NCBI RefSeq assembly: GCF_013283785.1
Contig: NZ_JABCPZ010000005.1
Span: 1 to 64,000, forward strand
Origin: Nonomuraea antri
Lineage (GTDB): Bacteria; Actinomycetota; Actinomycetes; Streptosporangiales; Streptosporangiaceae
Length of the DNA stretch: 64,000 bases
Direction: 5' to 3'
How positions within the stretch are numbered: the stretch's first letter is position 1; the number at the start of each line of letters is the position of its first letter. A program made the translations under genes and the position numbers. Under the pieces are notes generated by a model. The model had not been told where the DNA came from and ran no database searches. It saw only the letters and a program-made list of their open reading frames with translations. Positions 17,284 through 25,577 of the stretch are shown in pieces.

Positions 17284-18036
17284 TCAGCCGCGGACCGCGC
17301 AGAGCAGGCGGTTGTTGCCGCGCTGCCAGAGCGGCCCGACCTCGCTGAACCCGGCCGCGCGCAGCGCCGTGACGTGCTGCGACAACATCGGGGACTCGGT
17401 GTGGTCGGTCCGCACGGCGGCGCGGGCCGCCGACAGGTTGACGAAGGCCGGGTCGGCGTTGATCGCGTCCCACCACGACCGCCAGTCCTCCGGCGGGTTC
17501 TCGGCGAACACCCGCTCGGTCTCCTTGTCGTGCACGGCCCGCTCCAGCCGGGCGAGCACGGGCGTGAGCGCGGGGTCGGCGTCGAGGTGGTCGCCGTTGA
17601 GCAGCAGGCCGCCCGGCCGCATGACGCCGGCCAGCTCGGTGTAGGCGCGGGTCAGGTCCTCCTCGCCGATCCAGTGCAGCGCCGTGGTGCTGACCGCCAG
17701 GTCGACCGGACGGTCCAGGTCGAGCGCGCGCGTCCAGCCGGGTACGCGCAGGTCGGTCTGGACGAACGTGAGCTGCGGGTAGGCGGCGCGGCCCAGCCCG
17801 AGCAGCAGCGGATCGGCGTCGATCGAGATGACCTTGGCCTTGGGCAGCCGGTCGAGCAGCCGCGCGGACAGCGAGCCGGGGCCGCAGCCCAGGTCGAGAA
17901 CGAGCGGGTCGGCGCGACCGGCGGCTTCCGCGGCGTCGATCAGCGCGGTGAAGCGGGCCTCGCGGTCGGGCAGGTAGCCCTCCTGCTGCCGATCCCAGCG
18001 AACGATCCACTCGAGTGCGGCTTCGTGGGTGAGCAT
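17284..18036 (-). CDS. Class I SAM-dependent methyltransferase
   Basis: 250 residues. Motif I is VLDLGCGPGSLSARLLDRLP near residue 46, followed by the acidic loop VISIDADPLLL, post-I motif FVQTDLRVP, and motif ALHWIGEEDLTRAYTELAGV with VMRPGGLLL. This is a trans-aconitate/UbiE-like small-molecule methyltransferase architecture; substrate unknown. ATG 18036 has GGAGA seven bases upstream; a longer form from 18081 is less likely. It is divergent from the CGNR regulator across a 76-bp gap containing an inverted repeat. Confidence 0.87.
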   Translation of the reverse strand: MLTHEAALEWIVRWDRQQEGYLPDREARFTALIDAAEAAGRADPLVLDLGCGPGSLSARLLDRLPKAKVISIDADPLLLGLGRAAYPQLTFVQTDLRVPGWTRALDLDRPVDLAVSTTALHWIGEEDLTRAYTELAGVMRPGGLLLNGDHLDADPALTPVLARLERAVHDKETERVFAENPPEDWRSWWDAINADPAFVNLSAARAAVRTDHTESPMLSQHVTALRAAGFSEVGPLWQRGNNRLLCAVRG

Positions 18037-18049
18037 CGTCGTCGTCTCC

Positions 18050-18083
18050 TTGTGACCGTCGTCTAAGCTTTTGGTAGTCACAA
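18050..18083. promoter_or_regulatory. Inverted repeat in the methyltransferase/CGNR divergent promoter
   Basis: TTGTGAC (18050-18056) and GTCACAA (18077-18083) are exact inverses separated by 20 bp, midway between the divergent starts. Probable operator, perhaps for the CGNR protein; inference only. Confidence 0.4.
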
Positions 18084-18112
18084 CCGTAGACCGGAAAGGT
18101 GTAACTGGTCAA

Positions 18113-18691
18113 GTGGATTACAACAGTCACACGGATGGAGTCGTCCGGGCCGCGGTCGGGCTGGTCAACACGCTGACGCCGGGGGAGCGGCGCGGGCGGC
18201 CGTACACGCCGCCGGCCGGGGACCTGGGCGGCGCCGCGACGAACGGGCTGCGCGCGGTCTACCCGACCCATCGCGCGGTCGTCGAGTCGGAGGGCGCCGA
18301 GCTGGCCGAGGTCGCCACGCGGCTGCGGGTGGTGTTCGCGGCCATCGCGGACGGCGACATCGACGCGGCCGCCGAGCAGGTCAACCTGCTGCTGGAACAG
18401 ACCGCCGCGCGGCCGATGCTGGAGCGGCACGACGGCGAGCCGTGGCACCTGCACTTCCACGGCCCGGGCGGGACGATGGCCGGAGACTGGGCGGCGAGCT
18501 GCGCCACCGGGCTGGCGATCGTGCTGGGCAGCGAGTTCCACGACCGGCTGGGCGTCTGCACGGCGCCGCACTGCGACCGGGTCTACGTGGACGTCTCACG
18601 CAACGGCACCCGCCGCTTCTGCGGGACCGCCTGCCAGAACCGGGTCAAGACGGCCGCGTTCCGGGCCAGGAGCAAGACGGACCAGCCGTGA
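18113..18691 (+). CDS. CGNR zinc-finger transcriptional regulator
   Basis: 192 residues from GTG 18113. The N-terminal two thirds is an ABATE-like helical stress-sensing domain (VVRAAVGLVNTLTPGERRGR, AEVATRLRVVFAAIADGDID). The C-terminus is the CGNR-type treble-clef finger: LGVCTAPHCDRVYVDVSRNG, then TRRFCGTACQNRVK. The four ligands are Cys-x5-Cys and Cys-x3-Cys; the name-giving CGNR tetrad appears as C-G-T-A-C-Q-N-R. Such proteins are presumed transcription regulators. It ends before a strong terminator and is divergent from the methyltransferase it may control. Confidence 0.85.
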   Translation: MDYNSHTDGVVRAAVGLVNTLTPGERRGRPYTPPAGDLGGAATNGLRAVYPTHRAVVESEGAELAEVATRLRVVFAAIADGDIDAAAEQVNLLLEQTAARPMLERHDGEPWHLHFHGPGGTMAGDWAASCATGLAIVLGSEFHDRLGVCTAPHCDRVYVDVSRNGTRRFCGTACQNRVKTAAFRARSKTDQP

Positions 18692-18732
18692 GCCCGGCGC
18701 TCGGATTCGACGGACGAGGCCCGATCCCCCTG

Positions 18733-18766
18733 CTCCAGCTCCCCGGGTGCGGCCGGGGAGCTGGAG
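18733..18766 (+). terminator. Strong hairpin terminator after the CGNR gene
   Basis: CTCCAGCTCCCCGG (18733-18746) pairs perfectly with CCGGGGAGCTGGAG (18753-18766) around a 6-nt loop. There is no long T-run, as is common in actinomycetes. It also sits just past the stop of the 34-codon minus-strand gene and may serve both. Confidence 0.8.
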
Positions 18767-18770
18767 CCCG

Positions 18771-18875
18771 TCATTCGGCGGCCAGCCGGTCCGCCTCTTC
18801 GTGCAGCGCCGCGATGAGCACGAGTTCCCAGTGGAGCTCGGTCAGTTCGGGCGCCCCATCCAGCAAGACGTGCAT
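18771..18875 (-). CDS. 34-residue small protein
   Basis: ATG 18875 to TGA 18771-18773 gives a 34-residue, acidic, Leu-rich peptide (begins MHVLLDGAPELTELHWELVL, ends with AALHEEADRLAAE). It would form one or two amphipathic helices. GGGAGG lies about six bases before the ATG, and a possible -35/-10 pair (TTGTGA, then TTATCT) lies upstream on the minus strand. No homolog recognised. It is short, but ribosome-binding site, promoter-like sequence and flanking terminator agree. Confidence 0.55.
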   Translation of the reverse strand: MHVLLDGAPELTELHWELVLIAALHEEADRLAAE

Positions 18876-18990
18876 ATCGGGCCTCCCTGTAGATAAGACG
18901 CCCCATATGTCACAAAGGTTTACGGAGTTCTAAAACGCCCCCAAGCGGATTGGCGAGGGCGCGACCTGTCGCCGGCCTGCCGGTAAAGCG

Positions 18991-19350
18991 TCAGGCCACA
19001 CCGGACAAGCCTGACTTGCGATCCCGCTCCATCTGCGCCTGCACGATCGACAACCGTTCCTCGTTGATGCGCCGGCTGATCGCGACATAGGCGATCAACA
19101 CCTTGTCGTAGGACGCGCGCGCCTCCTCGAACCTGTCGCGCAAGATCGGCACCAGGTCCGCGTCGCCTCGCCCCTCGGCCGCCAGGAGCAGCGTGCGGGC
19201 CTCGTCGACGATCTCTTCGGACCGCATCCGCGTCCGCCGCAACAGGGCCGAGCACTCGTGCAGCTCGGCCAGCCGAGCCGACGAGACGATGAACTCGGCC
19301 GTGTGCACCGCCGAGCCGTTCGCCGCAGGCCTGCGGAGATTCGATCCCAT
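18991..19350 (-). CDS. Helical hypothetical protein
   Basis: 119 residues from ATG 19350 with GAGAGG nine bases upstream. It is mostly helical and charged (AEFIVSSARLAELHECSALL, RRTRMRSEEIVDEARTLLLA, ISRRINEERLSIVQAQMERD), with no membrane span and one Cys. It may form a coiled coil. Family not recognised. A 19-bp iron-box-like sequence lies 13 bp upstream of the start, so iron-dependent control by the IdeR-like protein encoded in this window is possible. Confidence 0.6.
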   Translation of the reverse strand: MGSNLRRPAANGSAVHTAEFIVSSARLAELHECSALLRRTRMRSEEIVDEARTLLLAAEGRGDADLVPILRDRFEEARASYDKVLIAYVAISRRINEERLSIVQAQMERDRKSGLSGVA

Positions 19351-19362
19351 ACCCGCCACCTC

Positions 19363-19381
19363 TCAGGTCAAGGTTGCCTAA
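19363..19381 (-). promoter_or_regulatory. Iron-box-like (DtxR/IdeR) site
   Basis: On the minus strand: TTAGGCAACCTTGACCTGA. It matches the DtxR/IdeR consensus TTAGGTTAGGCTAACCTAA at 12 of 19 positions, including the outer TTAGG and ACCT half-sites with the right 9-bp inner spacing. It is weak enough to be chance. Confidence 0.35.
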
Positions 19382-19664
19382 CTGTAGACGCGCGCAAACC
19401 TTCCGCGGATCACTCGGCCTCTGGGGTGGTAAGGCATCTCTCCCGGTGGAGAGCTTTCTACTTCCCGGTGGAAAAAGAGGCTCCCTGAACCTCATTCGGC
19501 AGGGGCAAAATGTGCTACTAAACGCGCCTAGATAGGGCTATCGGCGGTATACGGCGAATCTACGGGGATGGCAAAACCAGGGGATGAAGACCGCCGGATC
19601 GCCCCCGCGACGAGCGGTCACCGTCACATACTGAAATCAGACGGGAGCACTGAGTGACTCTGGG

Positions 19665-21491
19665 GTGGGCGCCGTGGTGGCATTGTCAGAAGCAGGCAAC
19701 GGCGACGACGCGGCGGACGTCAGCGTCGTCATCCCGGCGCGCGACTGCCGCCCCTACCTCGACAGGTGCCTGACCGCCGCGCTCGTCCAGCGGGTGAAGA
19801 AGGAGATAGTCGTCGTGGACGACGGCTCCACCGACGGCAGCACCGACCTGCTCCGGCTCTACGCCGCCTACCACCGCGCCAGCGTCAAGGTCGTCCGCGT
19901 CGAGCACCGCGCCGGCGGCCCGGGACGCCCGCGCAACATCGGCCTGGAACACGCCACCGGCAGATACGTCTTCTTCTGCGACGCCGACGACTACCTCGGC
20001 CCCGAGGCGCTGGAACGCATGGTCGCGGTGGCCGACAGGAACCGCTCCGACATCGTGCTCGGCAAGATCGTCGGACACGGCAGGCGGGCGCCGGTGTCGA
20101 TGTTCCAGTGCGGCGCCGACCGGGTCGACCTCGGCGACAGCACCGTCTACAACAGCCTGAGCTGCTACAAGCTGTTCCGCAGAGAAATGCTCGAACGCCA
20201 CCGCATCAGGTTCGGCGAGGGCCTGGGGCTCGGCGAGGACGTGCACTTCACCGTGCACGCCTACTGCCACGCCAGGACGATCTCGGTGGTCGCCGACCAC
20301 GACTGCTACCACCTGGTCGCCAGGCCGGGCCGGGCGCGGCGCTCGGTGCGCAAGGACCCGATCGCCTGGCTCACCATGATCCGCGGCCCGATGCGGCTCA
20401 TGGCCGAGCATGTCGAGCCCGGCCCGCTGCGCGACCACCTGCTGCGCCGGCATTTCAGGCTCGACGCGTTCGCCCAGCTCGGCGGGGTGTTCCTGGAGTC
20501 CGACGACATCCAGCGCAAGAACATCGCCCAGGAGGTGGCGGCGCTGTGCGACGAGTGGCTGACGCTCGGCGTGGTCGAGCGGCTGAACAGCATCGACACC
20601 CAGCGGCTCGCCGCGCTGGGCGACATCGACCGCCTGGTCCGCCTGGCCCGCATCGAGAACGCCACCGTCCGGCGAAGACTGACGGGCCTGCGCTGGGACG
20701 GCGACCACCTGGTCATCACCGGCACCGCCGTGCTCGACGGGATCGGCAACGACGACGGGATCTCGATCGTGCTGCGGGCCAGGCACGTGCCGGGCTCGGA
20801 ACTGGTCGTGCCGGCCGAGCGCAAGGGCGCCGCGTTCACCGCCAGGCTCGACGTCTCCGCCCTCGACTCGGGCGTGTGGGACCTGCGGGTGGCGGTCGAG
20901 GTCGAAGGCGTGGTGCGGTTCGGCAGGCTGGGCGCCGACCGCGACAGCGAGGTCACCAGGCCGCCGGCCAAGCTGTTCGACCGGGTCGTCGCGCTGCCCT
21001 ACTTCACCAGGGACAACGGCAACCTCAGCGTCGACGTCGGCGGCCACGTGCTGGCGGTGCCCGGCGGCGCGACACTGACCGCCACCCGCTGGACGTTCGG
21101 CCGCCGGCTGGCCATGGACGGCCGCGTCGAGGTCGCGGGCGAGTCGCCGCCCCCGGCCGCGATCGGGCGGCTGGTCTGGCGCGAGCGCGACACCGGGCTG
21201 GAACGCGCCGAGCGGGTCGCCGGGCTGCCCGGCGGCTGTTTCACGGCCAGACCGGCGGTGGGCAGGTTCGGGCCGGGCACCTGGGACGCCTACCTGGAGG
21301 TCGAGCTCGGCGGCCCGCCCGCCCGCTTCAGGATCGAGGCCGACAACCGGACCGTGGCCCTGCCCCGCAGGTGGTGGGGGATGACCTTGCTGCGCAGCGT
21401 GCGGCCGTACGCGACCTCGGGCAAGGGGCGGCTGAGCGCGGCCGTGCGCAGGCTGACGCCGCGATCGGCGTTCAAAAGAATCACGCGCTAA
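19665..21491 (+). CDS. Family 2 glycosyltransferase with long C-terminal region
   Basis: 608 residues. Residues ~15-240 are a GT-A glycosyltransferase: VSVVIPARDCRPYLDRCL, EIVVVDDGSTDGSTDLLRLY, PGRPRNIGLEHATGRYVFFC and the DxD metal motif CDADDYLG, then LGLGEDVHFTVHAYCH with the ED catalytic pair. The remaining ~350 residues are beta-rich and repeat a pattern of short strands (GLRWDGDHLVITGTAVLDG, LTATRWTFGRRLAMDGRVEV), as in teichoic-acid or capsule polymerases with appended domains. The protein lacks a signal peptide and is probably membrane-associated on the cytoplasmic side. GTG 19665 is followed by alternative GTGs at 19674 and 19677. The 280-bp upstream gap holds a CTCTCC-CGGT-GGAGAG hairpin near 19438. 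Confidence 0.85.
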   Translation: MGAVVALSEAGNGDDAADVSVVIPARDCRPYLDRCLTAALVQRVKKEIVVVDDGSTDGSTDLLRLYAAYHRASVKVVRVEHRAGGPGRPRNIGLEHATGRYVFFCDADDYLGPEALERMVAVADRNRSDIVLGKIVGHGRRAPVSMFQCGADRVDLGDSTVYNSLSCYKLFRREMLERHRIRFGEGLGLGEDVHFTVHAYCHARTISVVADHDCYHLVARPGRARRSVRKDPIAWLTMIRGPMRLMAEHVEPGPLRDHLLRRHFRLDAFAQLGGVFLESDDIQRKNIAQEVAALCDEWLTLGVVERLNSIDTQRLAALGDIDRLVRLARIENATVRRRLTGLRWDGDHLVITGTAVLDGIGNDDGISIVLRARHVPGSELVVPAERKGAAFTARLDVSALDSGVWDLRVAVEVEGVVRFGRLGADRDSEVTRPPAKLFDRVVALPYFTRDNGNLSVDVGGHVLAVPGGATLTATRWTFGRRLAMDGRVEVAGESPPPAAIGRLVWRERDTGLERAERVAGLPGGCFTARPAVGRFGPGTWDAYLEVELGGPPARFRIEADNRTVALPRRWWGMTLLRSVRPYATSGKGRLSAAVRRLTPRSAFKRITR

Positions 21492-21566
21492 TTGCCATCC
21501 ATATGCAGGTGCAAGACGATGTCCTAAAGTAGGGAGGCTTGTCCGTCCTCTTTGGGAGGGTTTGTC

Positions 21567-22589
21567 GTGCACGTACCCGATGGCTTCTTCAACGCGGCCG
21601 TCTCCGTCTCCGCGGGCGTGGTGGCCGCCGCCGGTGTCGCCGTCTGCCTGCGCGGGGCCAAGCGCGAGCTGGACGACAGGACCGCGCCCATGGCCGGACT
21701 CGTCGCCGCGTTCATCTTCGCCGTCCAGATGCTCAACTTCCCCGTCGCCGCGGGCACGTCCGGGCACCTGCTCGGCGGCGCGCTGGCCGCGATACTCGTC
21801 GGACCCTATACAGGCGTGCTCTGTATGGCGGTCGTGCTGCTCGTCCAGGGCGTCTTCTTCGCCGACGGCGGCCTGACCGCGCTCGGGATCAACATCACGA
21901 TCATGGGCATCGTCACCGTGCTGGCCGGCTGGTGGATCTTCCAGCTCGTCACGCGGGTCGCCCGCGGCAAGGGCGGGGTGACGGCGGCGGCCTTCATCGC
22001 CTCGCTGATCTCCGTGCCGGTGTCCGCGCTGACGTTCACGCTGCTGTTCTGGCTCGGCGGCACCGCGCCGATCGAGGTGTCGGCGGTGGCCGCCGCGATG
22101 GGCGGCGTGCACCTGCTCATCGGCATCGGCGAAGGCGTGATCACCGCGGTGACCGTGGGCGCGGTGCTGGCCGTCCGTCCCGACCTGGTGTACGGCGCGC
22201 GCGGCCTGGCCAGGCCGCTGGTGCTGCGCGGCGCGGCGGGCACGACCACCGTGGCGGAGCCCGCGGCGCCGGCCGCGCCCGCCGCGCGCCCGCTCGGCTG
22301 GGTGTTCGCGGTCAGCGGCCTGGTGCTCACGCTGCTGCTGGCCGGGATCGTGTCGTTCTTCGCCTCGGGCGACCCCGACGGTCTCGAGCGGGTCGCCGAG
22401 GACAAGGGCTTCCTCGACCGGGCCACCGACCACCTGTTCGGCTCATCGGCCCTGGCCGACTACGGTGATGTCGGCGGCATCCCCGTCGGCGCGGCCGGGG
22501 TGCTCGGCGTGGTGATCATGCTGATCGTCGCCGGTGGCGTGGCCTACGCCGTCAGGAGCCGCGGCAGGGCGGCGAGCGAGAGCCGGTGA
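21567..22589 (+). CDS. Ni/Co ECF transporter substrate component, fused CbiM/NikM-CbiN (PDGLE)
   Basis: 340 residues from GTG 21567, with GGGAGGG seven bases upstream. This start makes the mature N-terminus Met-His-Val-Pro-Asp-Gly-Phe, the hallmark of CbiM/NikM, whose His2 binds the metal; an earlier TTG would bury it. Residues 1-215 are the multi-span S component (MAGLVAAFIFAVQMLNFPVA, SGHLLGGALAAILVGPYTG). A linker of Ala/Pro leads to a CbiN/NikN-like part with one TM, the PDGLERVAEDKGF (PDGLE) loop, and a final TM. Fusion of M and N is common in actinobacteria. It is first in the operon with cbiQ and cbiO. Ni versus Co cannot be decided from sequence. Confidence 0.92.
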   Translation: MHVPDGFFNAAVSVSAGVVAAAGVAVCLRGAKRELDDRTAPMAGLVAAFIFAVQMLNFPVAAGTSGHLLGGALAAILVGPYTGVLCMAVVLLVQGVFFADGGLTALGINITIMGIVTVLAGWWIFQLVTRVARGKGGVTAAAFIASLISVPVSALTFTLLFWLGGTAPIEVSAVAAAMGGVHLLIGIGEGVITAVTVGAVLAVRPDLVYGARGLARPLVLRGAAGTTTVAEPAAPAAPAARPLGWVFAVSGLVLTLLLAGIVSFFASGDPDGLERVAEDKGFLDRATDHLFGSSALADYGDVGGIPVGAAGVLGVVIMLIVAGGVAYAVRSRGRAASESR

Positions 22590-22596
22590 TCGACGA

Positions 22597-23348
22597 GTGA
22601 GCGCGGGGCACCGGCACCAGCTCTACCTGCCAGGCGACTCGGCGGTGCACCGGCTGCCGCCGCAGTGCAAGCTGCTGGCCGTCTTCGCGTTCGCCGTCGT
22701 CGTGGTGGCCACGCCGCGCGAGCACTTCTGGGCCTTCGCCCTGTACGCGATCCTGCTCGCGGCCGTCGCGCTGACGGCCCGGGTGCCCCTGACGTACGTG
22801 CTGCGCCGGATGGTCATCGAGCTGCCCTTCGTGCTGTTCGCCTTCCTCATCCCGGTGATCGGCATGGGGGAGCGCACCACGGTCCTCGGGCTCTCGCTGA
22901 GCGTGGCCGGGCTCTGGGCGGCCTGGAACATCCTGGCCAAGGCCACGCTCGGGGTGATCGCCTCCATCCTGCTCGCGGCCACCACCGAGCCGCGGGTCAT
23001 CCTCATCGGGGCGCAGCGGCTCCGGCTGCCGAGCCTGCTGGTGCAGATCGCCATGTTCATGCTCAGATACCTGGACGTGATCGTGGACGAGATGCGCCGC
23101 ATGCGCGTGGCCAGGGAGTCGCGCGGATTCGAGGCCAGGAACTTCCGCCACGTCCCGGTCATCGCCCGCTCGGCCGGGGCCTTGTTCATCCGCTCCTACG
23201 AGCGCGGAGAAAGGGTGCATCTGGCCATGCTGAGCCGCGGCTACACCGGCCAGATGCCAACCATCCACGATATTTCGGCATCTGCCCGCGAATGGGGGAC
23301 GGCGCTCGCCCTGCCCCTGCTGGCACTCGCTGTGTTGGGACTGACCTG

Positions 23349-23352
<4 letters not shown>
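22597..23352 (+). CDS. cbiQ: ECF transporter T component CbiQ
   Basis: 251 residues from GTG 22597. An integral membrane protein (about five TM) that couples the S component to the ATPase. Diagnostic sequences are LPGDSAVHRLPPQCKLLAVF at the N-terminus and, in the cytoplasmic coupling helices, two Ala-Arg-Gly-like signatures: RRMRVARESRGF and HLAMLSRGYTG. It follows cbiM-cbiN by 7 bp and overlaps cbiO by 4 bp (GTGA), so the three genes form one translationally coupled operon. Confidence 0.9.
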
Positions 23353-24093
<741 letters not shown>

Positions 24094-24122
<29 letters not shown>

Positions 24123-25116
24123 CCACCAGCCGGTCGCCGGCCAGCAGGGCCGAGGCCCGGGGATCGGCGTAGGTGAGGGTCTGGCCGTCGCGTACCACGG
24201 CCACCACGAACCCGTCGGAGACCGAGGGGGCCTTGCCCACCTCCAGTGAGGTCACCGGCCGCTCGTAGAGGTCCAGGCCCTTGCCGTAGGCCAGGAAGTC
24301 CTCGATCAGGCTGCTGACGGCCGGGCTCTGGGTGGCCACGCCGAGCATGCGCCCGGCCGCGTCGGAGGAGGTGATGACCACGTCCGCGCCGCTCTGGCGC
24401 ACCAGCGGGTCGTTCTCCGCCTCGCGGACGGCGGCCACGATCATGGCCGCGGAGTTGAGCTGGCGGGCGGTGAGCGTCACCAGGGCGGCGGTGTCGTCCC
24501 GCTGCGTGGCGATGATGATCTCCTTGGCGACCGGGACGCCCGCGCGGTTGAGCACCTCGCTGCGGGTGGCGTCGCCGTGGACGCCGACGAAGCCGTCGGC
24601 CGCCGCCTCCTGGATGATGCCGTGGTCGGGATCGACCACCACGATCGAGTCCTTGGTGCGGTCGTTCTCCAGGAGCGTCCTGCTGGCCGCCCGGCCCTTG
24701 GTGCCGAAGCCGATGATCACCGTGTGGTCGCGCAACCTGGCCCTCCAGCGTCGGATCCTGATGGCGTCGTGCGTCCGCCTGGTGAGCACTTCCAGCGTGG
24801 TGCCCACGAGGACGACGAGGAAGGCGATGCGCAGGGGCGTGACCGCCAGGATGTTCACGATCCTGGCCTCGGGTGAGACCGGGGTGATGTCACCGTAACC
24901 GGTGGTGGAGATGGAGACGGTGACGTAGTAGAGCGCGTCGAGCGCCGAGACCTGGCCGTCGGCGCCGTCGCGGTAGCCGTCCAGATCCATCATGACCAGC
25001 GCGAACATCGCCAGCACGATCGCCAGCGCGATGGCCACCCGGACGAGCACCGCGCGCAACGGGCCCAGTGCGATGGACGGCAGACGTACGCCTAGTCCCG
25101 TCTCGTCCTCCTGCAT
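24094..25116 (-). CDS. K+ channel with TrkA-N (RCK) domain
   Basis: 340 residues from ATG 25116. TM1 lies near residues 21-42; the pore helix and filter STTGYGDIT at ~70-78 give K+ selectivity; TM2 follows (PLRIAFLVVLVGTTLEVLTR). Residues from ~130 form an RCK/TrkA-N domain (VIIGFGTKGRAASRTLLEND, VVDPDHGIIQEA), then a TrkA-C-like end (LLAGDRLVVIHV). This is a homotetrameric ligand-gated potassium channel. It is divergent from the STAS gene 74 bp away, with an inverted repeat between them. Confidence 0.92.
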
Positions 25117-25143
25117 ACACCTGATCGTAGTTTGTGCATGCCC

Positions 25144-25166
25144 GTACTTCGGGGATGTCGAAGTAC
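25144..25166. promoter_or_regulatory. Inverted repeat between K+ channel and STAS genes
   Basis: GTACTTC (25144-25150) and GAAGTAC (25160-25166) are exact inverses with a 9-bp spacer, placed 24 bp before the STAS start. It may be an operator or a leader hairpin. Confidence 0.4.
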
Positions 25167-25190
25167 AGTGGCTCATCGAGGAGGGGCCAA

Positions 25191-25529
25191 ATGAAGCTGC
25201 GGCTTGCGCGACACGCCCTGGGTGACGCCGTGGTGGTGGCCGTTGAGGGCGAGCTCGACCTGTTCACCGCACCGTTCCTCCGAGATGAGGTGCGCGACGC
25301 CATCAAGCAGGACGGCGCCAGGCTCGTGCTCGATCTGCAGCAGCTGTCGTTCATGGATTCCAGCGGCCTGTCGGTGCTGATCGAGGCCTGGCGGCTGGCG
25401 ACGGGCGAGGGCGGTGGGGTGTCACTGGCCGCGCCCCAGGCGCCGGTCGCGCGCATTCTCCGCACGACCGGGCTCGACCGGCGCATCAAGGTGTACTCCG
25501 ACGTGGACAGCGCCGTGGGCGAGATTTAA
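25191..25529 (+). CDS. STAS-domain anti-sigma factor antagonist
   Basis: 112 residues, one STAS domain: VVVAVEGELDLFTAPFLRDE, then LVLDLQQLSFMDSSGLSVLI. The Ser in MDSSG is the residue normally phosphorylated by an anti-sigma kinase; the dephosphorylated form would bind and remove the kinase from a sigma factor. The start ATG 25191 has GAGGAGGGG just upstream. No kinase is adjacent; a SpoIIE-type phosphatase with an HATPase domain is encoded at 34295 and could belong to the same pathway (inference). Confidence 0.88.
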   Translation: MKLRLARHALGDAVVVAVEGELDLFTAPFLRDEVRDAIKQDGARLVLDLQQLSFMDSSGLSVLIEAWRLATGEGGGVSLAAPQAPVARILRTTGLDRRIKVYSDVDSAVGEI

Positions 25530-25564
25530 CCCACCCCGAGTAGAACTTCATTCGGTTGGCGGGT

Positions 25565-25570
25565 TAGGGT
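25565..25570 (+). promoter_or_regulatory. -10 box of a leaderless start (SDR gene)
   Basis: TAGGGT followed by exactly 7 bases and then the ATG at 25578, with no Shine-Dalgarno. This is the usual layout of leaderless actinobacterial genes (TAnnnT-N7-ATG). Confidence 0.5.
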
Positions 25571-25577
25571 CCGGGAT

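Noticed and set aside
19686-22433. 915-codon minus-strand frame opposite the glycosyltransferase and CbiM-N genes
   Set aside because: Arg/His/Gly-rich low-complexity product with no motif; it mirrors two clearly coding plus-strand genes and has no start signal. Shadow of high third-position GC.
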